Shown piece after piece: positions 19,216 to 27,100 of a stretch of 64,000 nt of DNA; within the stretch, counting starts at the first letter, position 1, and every line of letters begins with the position of its first letter. The notes beneath the pieces were generated by a model. The model searched no databases. It was not told the DNA's origin and saw only the letters and a program-made list of their open reading frames with translations. Source of the stretch: a bacterium (GTDB lineage Bacteria > Bacteroidota > Bacteroidia > Chitinophagales > Saprospiraceae); contig JANSXW010000013.1 in the NCBI GenBank assembly GCA_024742755.1, forward strand, positions 1 to 64,000. The letters are read 5' to 3'. A program made the translations under genes and the position numbers.

Positions 19216-21603
19216 TTCTCCCAAAGCCATGAAAGCCGCTTCCCACTCCTCATCCTGAAAAGTACGCCTTCCCGATTGATATTCCTGCAAAAGGGAAAAG
19301 TACAGGTTTTGGCTTTGCCAGTACTCCATGGAGATATCCAGCTGACTGATGGTTTGCAAAACAGCCACCAGGGTCTGCAATTGCTCCAGCCCGGTTGCTC
19401 CACTTTGCAGTTGCCGCAGCTCACGGAAAACCCGTTCCTCCACCACTAGCTTGAAGGCCTGCTCATTGGCAAGCGGCACATTCCAGCGGCGGAATTCTGC
19501 GTGGATGCGGCGCAGCTCACGACGGTTAAGGCTGCCGTTCTCAAATACCTCCAGGAGGTCATGGTTCAGTACAAAGGTGACCGCGCTCCGGTAGTATTCC
19601 GGCACCGGGATATCGCTCACGGCCATCCCCATCATCAGCTGGTAGTTGTCTTCGTAGATATCGCGCAGGGCTTTTTCCACCTGCTCCTGGCTATCCTCGG
19701 TAATTTGACGGAGGATTTTCCGCTTTTCATCGGTGAAGAGCTCCCAGATGGAAAACTTCTCCTGCCCGAAGTAGGTCTGCATCTGACCGATCACCTCCCC
19801 CAGGTTCGTGCTCCGGAAAGCCTGCTTAGCCGCCTCGGCCATTTGGTTAAAGTCCTCGAGGCTCATATCCAGCGAGATATTGCCTATGATGTTCTGCTGC
19901 CCCAGGTACAGTACGGCAAAGCTGAAGTGTTTGCGGGACAGCGTGGTTTTGGACTGCACCATCGTCCGGCCTACCGCCAGCCGGTATTTTCCTGCAGAAA
20001 GCCGGTAAAAGCTTTCGCTATCCGCAATGTAGTTGAAGAATTCCAGGTGCTCCGGGTACTCTTCAAAAATGGAGGAAGCAGCGTAGTGCATGCCCACCCG
20101 CATGAGGTCAACCCGGGCAGGGGCGACGTACTTTTGGTAGCTCTCTGCTGCATTTTTATAAACGTTGCTCGGTATTTGCTCCAGCCTGGACACAAACTCA
20201 TCATGCAAATCGACCTCTGCCACCTGTATGGCGTAGTGGATGGCGCGATTGGCATACTGCAGGATTTGATTGGTTTCAATGCCCGATACCTCATCGAAGA
20301 ACCAGCCGCAGCTGGTAAACATGAGCATGGCATGGCGCTGCAGCTCCATGAGCCGTAGCAGTTGCGTCAACGCTTCCTCATCCAGCCCCTTTTTAGCGTG
20401 CGCCTTTACAAAAGCCTCCACGGAGTTGTCATTGCGGGCCAGGAGCACCTGAATGTAGTCATTGCGGGCCGCCCAGGGGTCTTTCAGCAGTTTGCCAGCT
20501 TCTGCCTCGTAGATGGGAATCAGCTGGTCGCGCAGCCAGTTGAGGGTTTCCCGAAGTGGTGCCCGCCAGTCTTGGGTCCAGGTAGGCCGCCCGCCGGTAT
20601 TGCAGCCGCAATTGGACCGCCAGCGCTCTACCCCATGCACACAACTCCAGGAGCTGTTCTCATGAATCTGCACTTCGCAGGTGGGCGGATGGAGCTCCAT
20701 ATACTGGCCGTAGTTGGTCACGGTGGCGATGCCCTGCTCCTCGATGGAACGCAGGCAGGCAGCCAGTGCCATTTCGCCGTGGCGGTGGTGGTGGCCATAG
20801 CTCTCGCCATCGGTAGCGATATGGGCCAGCAGTGGCTCTTCTGTATCTGTAAAGGCCTCCCGAAAGCGGTTCGCAAAGGCAGTACCGTTATTCAACAGCC
20901 CTTCGAACGCTACGCCCTGCGCAATGCCGCCGTGGTAGAAAAACAAAGTGATCGTTTTGCCGGAAGGCAGCTGACAAAGGTAGGGCCGGCGGGTATCCAC
21001 CGCTGCATGCCCCTGCTCTTCCCAATCTGCTGTACCGATTTTTCGGATGGCCTTCGCCTGACGGGGCGCCAGAACGGTGAATTGGATGCCTTGTTCTGCC
21101 AGGACCTCCAGAGTCTCTGTATCCACAGCGGTTTCGGCCAGCCACATCCCCTCGGGCATGCGCTGGAAACGATGCTTAAAATCCGCAATGCCCCAGGCGA
21201 TCTGCGTCTCCTTGTCGCGGCGGTTGCACAACGGCAGGATGAGGTGGCTGTGCGCCTGCGCCATAGCCGAACCATGACCGCCAAAGACTGCCTGGCTTTC
21301 GCGGTCGGCCATCAGGATACGGGCGTAGGTCTTGGGGTCGGCTTTTTCCATCCACGACAATAAGGTGGGCCCAAAATTGAAACTGATGCGCGCGTAATTG
21401 TTGACAATATCAATGATGCGCTGCGCTCCGTTGAGCACGCGGGCTGCCGCATTCGGCGCGTAGCACTCAAAGTTGATGCGTTCGTTCCAGTCGTGAAAGG
21501 GGGCTGCTGAATCCTGCACTTCCACCGTTTCCAGCCAGGGGTTTTCACGGGGTGGCTGGTAGAAGTGGCCGTGAATACACACGTATCTTTTAGCTGTGGT
21601 CAT
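19195..21603 (-). CDS. GH57-type / DUF3536 protein
   Basis: A cytoplasmic protein of 802 aa starting MTTAKRYVCIHGHFYQPP; the first frame methionine 8 codons earlier is less likely. The N-terminal half is a glycoside hydrolase family 57 polysaccharide-deacetylase-like barrel: HGHFYQPPRENPW, then MPEGMWLAETAVD with the putative catalytic Glu, and the DGESYGHHHRHGE metal/acid motif. The C-terminal 350 residues match DUF3536, usually fused to such domains in Bacteroidota. Likely substrate is an alpha-glucan, but activity of DUF3536 fusions is not established. It is convergent with, and overlaps, the decarboxylase gene by 21 bp. Confidence 0.93.
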   Translation of the reverse strand: MTTAKRYVCIHGHFYQPPRENPWLETVEVQDSAAPFHDWNERINFECYAPNAAARVLNGAQRIIDIVNNYARISFNFGPTLLSWMEKADPKTYARILMADRESQAVFGGHGSAMAQAHSHLILPLCNRRDKETQIAWGIADFKHRFQRMPEGMWLAETAVDTETLEVLAEQGIQFTVLAPRQAKAIRKIGTADWEEQGHAAVDTRRPYLCQLPSGKTITLFFYHGGIAQGVAFEGLLNNGTAFANRFREAFTDTEEPLLAHIATDGESYGHHHRHGEMALAACLRSIEEQGIATVTNYGQYMELHPPTCEVQIHENSSWSCVHGVERWRSNCGCNTGGRPTWTQDWRAPLRETLNWLRDQLIPIYEAEAGKLLKDPWAARNDYIQVLLARNDNSVEAFVKAHAKKGLDEEALTQLLRLMELQRHAMLMFTSCGWFFDEVSGIETNQILQYANRAIHYAIQVAEVDLHDEFVSRLEQIPSNVYKNAAESYQKYVAPARVDLMRVGMHYAASSIFEEYPEHLEFFNYIADSESFYRLSAGKYRLAVGRTMVQSKTTLSRKHFSFAVLYLGQQNIIGNISLDMSLEDFNQMAEAAKQAFRSTNLGEVIGQMQTYFGQEKFSIWELFTDEKRKILRQITEDSQEQVEKALRDIYEDNYQLMMGMAVSDIPVPEYYRSAVTFVLNHDLLEVFENGSLNRRELRRIHAEFRRWNVPLANEQAFKLVVEERVFRELRQLQSGATGLEQLQTLVAVLQTISQLDISMEYWQSQNLYFSLLQEYQSGRRTFQDEEWEAAFMALGELLSVEV

Positions 21604-21693
21604 CTTAATAGCTTGAGTTGATCCCAACGAAGGTAAGAACTTAGTGTAATACCTACAATAAAGAAAGCATTCCCGGATTGGGGACCAATTCCC

Positions 21694-21701
21694 TATCTTC
21701 G
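21694..21701 (+). promoter_or_regulatory. Candidate -7 box for the small lipoprotein gene
   Basis: TATCTTCG has one mismatch to TAnnTTTG and lies only 14 bp before ATG 21716, implying a very short leader. No convincing -33 element was found. Confidence 0.35.
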
Positions 21702-21715
21702 CTTAAAAATTGCTT

Positions 21716-22189
21716 ATGCGCTTTTTGATTGCTTGCCTGAGTTTGTTGATTTTGAGTGCCTGCTCAGGAGAAAAGCCCCCGAAAGAGGATGATGTGAACC
21801 GGTTTTCATCGTACTGGGACAGCACGACCGCCCTTGTCACCACACAGGTTACGGGGATTTTGAAAGCTCAGGAAGAAGCCCAGGCATTGATCAGTGCGCT
21901 CGACACCCTGCCAGATGCTGCCGAAACGGGCCTCAAAGCGCGGCTTACTCGGAAATTGCAAGCGCTTGGCAAAGCATCAGAAGCCTCTTTTGCTTTCGTC
22001 AACCGGTGGCAGGAAGGGGCTGCCCGCCTCAATGCCATTAAGGAAAGTGGAAACGGGACCCTTTCCCCATCCGACCTTCAGGAACTGCAACAACTCGAAC
22101 AGGAAGGCCAGCAACAGGCTAAAACATGGGCCAGCCAACTGGATTCAGCAAGGGTTCTTTTTCAAGAGGCCAGGATGACCCTGAAATAG
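21716..22189 (+). CDS. Uncharacterised small lipoprotein
   Basis: 157 aa from ATG 21716 (a TTG two codons earlier is less likely). A lipobox with C16 (LLILSACSGEKPPKE) predicts envelope lipidation. The mature part is helical and Gln/Ala-rich, with likely coiled coil (ELQQLEQEGQQQAKTWASQL). I recognise no family. It is divergent from the GH57/DUF3536 gene and followed by about 270 bp without a gene. Confidence 0.8.
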   Translation: MRFLIACLSLLILSACSGEKPPKEDDVNRFSSYWDSTTALVTTQVTGILKAQEEAQALISALDTLPDAAETGLKARLTRKLQALGKASEASFAFVNRWQEGAARLNAIKESGNGTLSPSDLQELQQLEQEGQQQAKTWASQLDSARVLFQEARMTLK

Positions 22190-22462
22190 TGCACAGACTA
22201 CCCCCACAAATCTGACAACGTATAACGTATAAGGACTGCCTTCCATAGCCCAAAAACTACCGTCCACAAAGCGGTGCTCCGGGCTTGGATTTCCAGGTAC
22301 CCAATCCGATGATGGGCATTTCGTCGTGGTGGAAAAGTCTAGTGCGACCAGACCGAATTATTTGATAGTATTTTCACGCTTAAGCCTTTTCATAGTGCCT
22401 GGTCTTTAACTGTCAAATATTTACGGCTCAATCCACTAGTGTCTTCATATCATCCCAAACTG

Positions 22463-22504
22463 CAAATGCCCGGTGAATGTGTGGCAACACACTCCGGGCA
22501 TTTG
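22463..22504 (-). terminator. Terminator of the hydroxylase gene
   Basis: An 11-bp perfect stem (CAAATGCCCGG at 22463-22473 with CCGGGCATTTG at 22494-22504) encloses an inner TGTGT/ACACA helix. It lies 27 bp after the stop of the minus-strand gene. There is no strong T run. The preceding stretch 22190-22462 holds nothing I can assign. Confidence 0.65.
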
Positions 22505-22530
22505 ATCTGATTATTTCGCCTTACTTGACT

Positions 22531-23349
22531 TTAATAATCTGTCTTGATCGTTTTATCAAAGGGCACCCTGAACTGATAGCCCACATTCTCATCCAAATCA
22601 TCGCTGAGCACGTCCACGCCGTAGCGCACCTTGCGGGGGTCATCGTACACAAAGGTGCCGAACATACGGTCCCAGAGCGAAAAGATATTGCCGTAGTTGG
22701 AGTCGGTCCAGGGGCGCTCGAAGTGGTGGTGAAACTTATGCATGTTGGGCGTGATGAAAAGGAGGCTCAACGGCTTATCCAGCCAGGCCGGCACGGTGAT
22801 ATTGGCATGCGTGAGATAAGTAAACAGGATGGTAGCGATGCGGTAGAACAGATAGAATGCCAGGGGGATGCCAAAGACGACCACACCAAACAGCGCAAAA
22901 ACCTCCCGGATAACATAATCGCCCGGATGATGACGGGTCCCCGTGGTGGCGTCCACTTTGGTATCGCTGTGGTGAACCAGGTGGAATTTCCACATCCACT
23001 TCACCTTATGCAGCAGGTAGTGGGCCACGTACTGCGCAACCAGGTCCAGCAGCATCACCGCCAGGAGCAGCTCCGCCCAAACCGGCAAATCCAGCCAGTA
23101 CAGCAGCCCGAACTCATACTGTGCGCCCCAGATAAACACCCCTGCCGTGGCAATGGTAAACAACAAATTGATCACCAGGGAAGTGCTGAGGAAGATCAGG
23201 TTGACCCCGGCGTGTTTCCACTTTTTGTAATTGAGGGTTACCAGCGGTACGGCGCCTTCCAGCACCCAACTGACAGACAAACAGGCGAAAACCCAGGCCA
23301 GCTTTTGCCAGGCGGGCATCGTTTCAAAAAATGTGAGAAAATTTTCCAT
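22531..23349 (-). CDS. Sterol desaturase / fatty-acid hydroxylase family membrane enzyme
   Basis: A 272-aa integral membrane di-iron hydroxylase. At least four hydrophobic helices are visible. The histidine clusters that bind the di-iron centre are HYLLH, HLVHH and HKFHHH, arranged as in the FA_hydroxylase superfamily (also alkylglycerol monooxygenase-like). Substrate is unknown; lipid or carotenoid hydroxylation are both possible. Its own terminator lies downstream. The neighbouring persulfide dioxygenase gene upstream ends in a separate terminator, so they are not co-transcribed. Confidence 0.93.
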   Translation of the reverse strand: MENFLTFFETMPAWQKLAWVFACLSVSWVLEGAVPLVTLNYKKWKHAGVNLIFLSTSLVINLLFTIATAGVFIWGAQYEFGLLYWLDLPVWAELLLAVMLLDLVAQYVAHYLLHKVKWMWKFHLVHHSDTKVDATTGTRHHPGDYVIREVFALFGVVVFGIPLAFYLFYRIATILFTYLTHANITVPAWLDKPLSLLFITPNMHKFHHHFERPWTDSNYGNIFSLWDRMFGTFVYDDPRKVRYGVDVLSDDLDENVGYQFRVPFDKTIKTDY

Positions 23350-23418
23350 AGTTTACCGGTGTTCATTTGCCCCAAATTTAAGAAAACCGATAATTATATG
23401 GGCAATAAAAATGTCAAA

Positions 23419-23448
23419 GGCCCGGCACAACAAGTGTTGCACCGGGCC
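23419..23448 (-). terminator. Terminator of the persulfide dioxygenase gene
   Basis: GGCCCGG (23419-23425) pairs with CCGGGCC (23442-23448), with an inner CAAC/GTTG helix and AAGT loop. On the minus strand it is followed by TTTGACATTTTTA. It lies about 40 bp beyond the stop codon. Confidence 0.75.
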
Positions 23449-23486
23449 GTAGCTAATTCACAATAAAACAATCTTAAAAGCTTGTC

Positions 23487-24893
23487 TTACAGTTCTGTGA
23501 TTTGCTCTTCAAACTCTGTCATTGGCAGATTGGTTTCCACCAGTGCCTTGTAGCCGCCCTTGATGTTAACTACATCGTTGTAGCCACGGGACTTCAGGAT
23601 GGAAGCCGTGATCATAGAGCGGTAGCCCCCTGCGCAGTGGAGGAAGTAGCGCTTATCGCGGCTCACTTCGCTCATATTGCTGTTGATGAAGTCGAGCGGG
23701 AAGTTTTGGGCACCGACGACATGCTGAGCATTGTACTCGCTGGCTTTGCGAACGTCCAGCACGTTCATGCCTTCTTTGTCAAAGCGGTCAGCCAGGTCTG
23801 TAGCGGTCACTTCCTCTACGGTGTCTACTTCTTCACCGGCTTCTGTCCAGGCTTCGAAACCACCATCCAGGTAACCGATTGGATTGTCGTAGCCTACACG
23901 GGCCAGACGGGTCACCACCTCTTTCTGACGGCCTTCATCAGCAACAATCAGAATAGGGATCTGCAGGTCCGTAATCAGCGCACCTACCCACATCGCGAAG
24001 TTGTCATCAATACCGATAAAGATAGAACCCGGGATGAAGCCATTGGCAAAGTCATCCTGATGACGGGTATCAATCACCAGTGCTTCTTCTTCTGCCCATG
24101 CGGCTTTGAAAGCGCGCACGCTCAGGGGGTTGAGGCCTTTGGCCAGGATGTCGTCGATGGAATCGTAGCCCATCTTGTTCATGACCGCGTTCTTAGGGAA
24201 GTACTGCGGAGGCGCAACCAGGCCATCGGTCACTTCCTTCACGAATTCCTCGCGGGTCATGGGTTGCAGGGCATAGTTGGTCTTTTTCTGATCGCCCAGG
24301 TAGCCCCAGGTCTCAGAACTCATTTTCTTACCGCATGCAGAACCGGCACCGTGGCCAGGGTATACGATCACCTCGTCCGGCAGCGTCATCACTTTGTTGC
24401 GGAGGCTGTCAAACAGGTGGCCGGCGAGGTCTTCGCGGGTCAGGTCTGTTTTAACGGCAAGGTCAGGGCGGCCCACATCGCCCAGGAAGAGGGTATCGCC
24501 TGTGAAGATCGCGTGCTCTTTGCCTTCCTCATCAAACAGCAGGAAGGTGGAAGACTCCATCGTGTGGCCGGGCGTGTGCAGCACCTTGATGATGACATTG
24601 CCCACTTTCAGTTCTTCGCCATCGGTAGCGATGTGCGCTTCAAAGTTTGGCTTGGCAGTAGGGCCGAATACGATAGTAGCACCGGTTTTATTCGCCAGGT
24701 CCAGGTGGCCGGAAACAAAATCCGCATGGAAGTGCGTCTCCAAAACGTACTTGATGCGTGCACCATCCGCTTCTGCGCGCTCAATGTAGGGGTCCGTTTC
24801 GCGCAATGGGTCGATAATTGCAGCTTCGCCATTACTCTCAATGTAGTAAGCCGCTTCGGCCAGGCATCCGGTATATATTTGTTCTACTTTCAT
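23487..24893 (-). CDS. CstB-like persulfide dioxygenase-rhodanese fusion
   Basis: A 468-aa cytosolic enzyme expected to oxidise low-molecular-weight persulfides to sulfite/thiosulfate. The N-terminal metallo-beta-lactamase-fold dioxygenase has THFHADFVSG (H54, H56, D58), HTPGHT and DTLFLGDVGRPDL, typical of ETHE1-type non-heme iron enzymes. A first rhodanese-like domain (about 265-360) lacks the catalytic cysteine (its loop reads IVADEGRQKE), as in the pseudo-rhodanese of CstB. The C-terminal rhodanese has active-site C420 in LHCAGGYRS. This order matches CstB of Staphylococcus from general knowledge. Two Crp/Fnr-type palindromes lie upstream of its promoter, and the same operator recurs before a DUF2892 gene at 61.5 kb. 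Confidence 0.95.
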   Translation of the reverse strand: MKVEQIYTGCLAEAAYYIESNGEAAIIDPLRETDPYIERAEADGARIKYVLETHFHADFVSGHLDLANKTGATIVFGPTAKPNFEAHIATDGEELKVGNVIIKVLHTPGHTMESSTFLLFDEEGKEHAIFTGDTLFLGDVGRPDLAVKTDLTREDLAGHLFDSLRNKVMTLPDEVIVYPGHGAGSACGKKMSSETWGYLGDQKKTNYALQPMTREEFVKEVTDGLVAPPQYFPKNAVMNKMGYDSIDDILAKGLNPLSVRAFKAAWAEEEALVIDTRHQDDFANGFIPGSIFIGIDDNFAMWVGALITDLQIPILIVADEGRQKEVVTRLARVGYDNPIGYLDGGFEAWTEAGEEVDTVEEVTATDLADRFDKEGMNVLDVRKASEYNAQHVVGAQNFPLDFINSNMSEVSRDKRYFLHCAGGYRSMITASILKSRGYNDVVNIKGGYKALVETNLPMTEFEEQITEL

Positions 24894-25061
24894 TGGTTAA
24901 AAAATTTTTACAAGGTTTGGACTGAAGTAAAAGATTATTGTCTTAAAATATGATCATTCGTTCATGACTCAGGGCAAAAAAATGCCCTTTTGAATCTGCT
25001 CAGGGGCAGCGGTTGTGGTGCTTGCAAATCATTATCAAAGGTTGTTTTCCGATTACAAATA
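24894..25061 (-). other. Leader of the persulfide dioxygenase gene
   Basis: The predicted transcript has about 160 nt before the ATG. It contains a small hairpin (AGGGCA at 24971-24976 with TGCCCT at 24983-24988). TCAGGGCAAAAAAAT occurs here and again at 25159-25173 beside the hpf terminator. No reading frame is evident. Confidence 0.4.
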
Positions 25062-25148
25062 CAAAGTAAAGGGGTTTGTGAGGCGGGGTTTGTGATCTAG
25101 ATCAAATAACAGGATGACTTTAATCAGGCCGGCAGTGACGTTTGTCAC
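25062..25148 (-). promoter_or_regulatory. Crp/Fnr-type operator-promoter of the persulfide dioxygenase gene
   Basis: Reading the minus strand, a -7-like TACTTTG lies at 25068-25062. Upstream are two palindromes of the Crp/Fnr 5-N4-5 type: GTGATCTAGATCAA (25092-25105, with a perfect 12-bp TGATCTAGATCA core) and GTGACGTTTGTCAC (25135-25148). The proximal one is centred 30.5 bp upstream of the -7 box, close to position -42, the usual class II activator location. The distal one is 43 bp further, about four helical turns. The operator at 61505 has the same distance to its -7 box. Confidence 0.65.
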
Positions 25149-25173
25149 CCCCTTCCCTTCAGGGCAAAAAAAT

Positions 25174-25220
25174 CGCCGGGCAGCGGAGGTAAGGTGACAA
25201 TAGAATGCTGCTGCCCGGCG
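25174..25220 (-). terminator. Terminator of hpf
   Basis: CGCCGGGCAGC (25174-25184) and GCTGCCCGGCG (25210-25220) form a perfect 11-bp stem. On the minus strand it is followed by ATTTTTTT. It lies about 145 bp beyond the hpf stop. Confidence 0.8.
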
Positions 25221-25365
25221 TAGGAGGCAAAGGCTGGATTAAATGAGAAGCTCCGTGGACGGAACTGATGTACATAAAAGCCTCTGCCCAGGCGCTATTT
25301 CCAAAAGATGAAGGGAAAATAGCGGTCCGTAAACACTCGGAGAGCACTTTGCTCCCCGTTTTAGA

Positions 25366-25671
25366 TCAATGATGATTCGTAACTTGCTCTTTGTATTTCA
25401 ACAGTTGCCGCTTCACTTTATCGGCGGCACCGGCTACAGCCTTTTCGAAAGCATCGCTGTGGTCCTCGGCAAAAAAGGTATGCCCGGGCACCGTCAGGCG
25501 CAGTTCCACAATCTGATCTTCCGGCTGGCGGTGGCGCTTTTCCCCAATCTTGAGGTAGACCTCCGCTTCCGTGATCCGGTCTGAATAATTGGCTAATTTG
25601 CTGACTTTCTCTTCAATAACACCATTTAGGTATTCGTTTACCTCGAAGGTGGAATTCACTTGTACTTTCAT
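25366..25671 (-). CDS. hpf: Ribosome hibernation promoting factor (short form)
   Basis: A 101-aa RaiA/HPF-family protein that binds the 30S decoding region and promotes ribosome inactivation in stationary phase. The S30AE fold is visible: beta strand MKVQVNSTFEVNEYL, helix with KVSKLANYSDRI, strands AEVYLKIGEKR and VELRLTVPGHTFFAE, then the helix HSDAFEKAVAGAADKVKRQLLKYKE. It lacks the C-terminal dimerisation domain of long HPF. It is divergent from the secreted protein at 25895; two FNR-like boxes in the shared gap could affect either gene. Confidence 0.93.
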   Translation of the reverse strand: MKVQVNSTFEVNEYLNGVIEEKVSKLANYSDRITEAEVYLKIGEKRHRQPEDQIVELRLTVPGHTFFAEDHSDAFEKAVAGAADKVKRQLLKYKEQVTNHH

Positions 25672-25810
25672 AGGTTCAATTTTCTAGTTCGGTTAGATTT
25701 GGTTCATTTCGGCAGCGGTCAGGGCTGCGGTGTCGTCCTTTTAAGTTTCTGGTGGATTCCGTTTTAATGATTTAATACTTCCAAGGTATGCCCTCACAGA
25801 TGGGTGCGCG

Positions 25811-25855
25811 TTGATAAAGATCAGTTGCAGTAGTTGATCCTTATCACTACCTTTA
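25811..25855 (+). promoter_or_regulatory. Two FNR-like boxes and a promoter in the hpf / secreted-protein gap
   Basis: TTGATAAAGATCAG (25811-25824) and TTGATCCTTATCAC (25834-25847) each match TTGAT-N4-ATCAA at 9 of 10 positions and are 23 bp apart centre to centre. Together they form a large inverted repeat. TACCTTTA at 25848-25855 (one mismatch to TAnnTTTG, TTG at 25825-25827) directly abuts the second box, which would place that box over the promoter and suggest repression of the plus-strand gene. Action on hpf in the other direction is also possible. Confidence 0.5.
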
Positions 25856-25894
25856 TAGCGGTCTGATAATCAGGCTCCGAAGAATGGGAAAACT

Positions 25895-27100
25895 ATGAGA
25901 TGGCAATTGATAACCGGTTGGCTCCTGGCCTCGGGAGCACTTTTTGCACAAAATCTGGGCGGCCAGTGGGAAGGATACCTTTCTCAGGACGGCAAAACCG
26001 ACACCTTCGTTTACCGTATCCAATTACAGCAGTCCGGCACCTCTCTGAATGGCGAAGCCTACTCTGCCACCGCTGACGGGCAGCACGCCGCCCGGTTTCT
26101 CCTCACTGGTTTCTGGGATGGGCAGCAGCTCATCCTTCAGGAGGTTGAACAGATCGAGCCTGCATCGCCTCAGTGGTGCATCAAATATGCGACCCTCCGG
26201 GCAGGCAAGGAGAAGGGCATCCCTACCCTGTCCGGCCCCTGGCGCGCCGATGGCTGTACGCCCGGCCAACTCTTCCTGCAGCGGCCGTCCAAAACCATAC
26301 AGGATACCGTTGTAAAGGAAATAAAACCCACAATTGCCGGCAAATGGACGGGCACGCTTTCCCAATCCGACCGAGACTATGGCTTCTACTTCGAAGTCGA
26401 CCTGGGCCCGCGCGGGCTGGGCGGTTCCTACATCGTATCCGAAGGCAATGGGGGCAGCGCTCATATGGACCTCGAGTACACCTACGACGCCAACAGCAAC
26501 GAACTGCACTTTCAGGAAGGCTCCGTTGTAAAAAAGGAAGACCAGGCCTGGCCCTGGTGCATTAAGTCGGGCGACCTCGCCTATCGCCGCGAGGGCAGCC
26601 GCCTCGTCCTGGAGGGGACCTGGAAGGGGCATATCGAAGGTTATGATATGGAATCCGGCCCCTGCGCCAGCGGTGCCTTATACCTGGAAAAGCCTGTACT
26701 GACCAGGGAAATTATCCAGACCCGGCAGGCCATTGCCGAACCTTACCAGCTGGAAAACCAGCGGCAAATTAAAGTTCAGCGGGTACTGGAAGTAAGCAGC
26801 CCGAATATCCGGATCAAAATTTGGGACAATGGCACTGTAGACGGCGATGTGGCCACCCTTTTCCTCAATGGAGAGCGCATCCTCAATCAGCACCGCGTGT
26901 CAAAACGGCGCATCGGTATCCCGGTTACGCTTTCGCAAACGGACAACTTCCTCGTCCTCCACGCAGACGACCTGGGCGATATCCGTCCGAATACCGTAGC
27001 CGTCTCCGTGGATGACGGGGAGCGCGAACAGGTCATCATCGTAAGCTCTAATCTGGAAGAAAGCGGAGCCGTGATGATCAAACAATTCCGGGTGGATTAA
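25895..27100 (+). CDS. Secreted protein with duplicated calycin-like domain
   Basis: A 401-aa protein with a signal peptide (cleavage after GALFAQ). Two homologous modules (residues about 20-130 and 145-265) share GGQWEGYLSQ/AGKWTGTLSQ starts, QWCIKYATLR/PWCIKSGDLA centres and GC-PGQLFLQRP/GPCASGALYLEKP ends. They look like lipocalin or calycin-like barrels. The C-terminal 130 residues (about 270-401) form a separate beta-sandwich (IRIKIWDNGTVDGDVATLFLN), a phrase seen in Bacteroidota secreted proteins of unknown function. No T9SS sorting domain. It is convergent with the serine hydrolase gene (4-bp overlap). Confidence 0.85.
   Translation: MRWQLITGWLLASGALFAQNLGGQWEGYLSQDGKTDTFVYRIQLQQSGTSLNGEAYSATADGQHAARFLLTGFWDGQQLILQEVEQIEPASPQWCIKYATLRAGKEKGIPTLSGPWRADGCTPGQLFLQRPSKTIQDTVVKEIKPTIAGKWTGTLSQSDRDYGFYFEVDLGPRGLGGSYIVSEGNGGSAHMDLEYTYDANSNELHFQEGSVVKKEDQAWPWCIKSGDLAYRREGSRLVLEGTWKGHIEGYDMESGPCASGALYLEKPVLTREIIQTRQAIAEPYQLENQRQIKVQRVLEVSSPNIRIKIWDNGTVDGDVATLFLNGERILNQHRVSKRRIGIPVTLSQTDNFLVLHADDLGDIRPNTVAVSVDDGEREQVIIVSSNLEESGAVMIKQFRVD

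Noticed and set aside
23502-24953. 483-codon plus-strand frame
   Set aside because: Antisense to the persulfide dioxygenase-rhodanese gene, which has all catalytic motifs.
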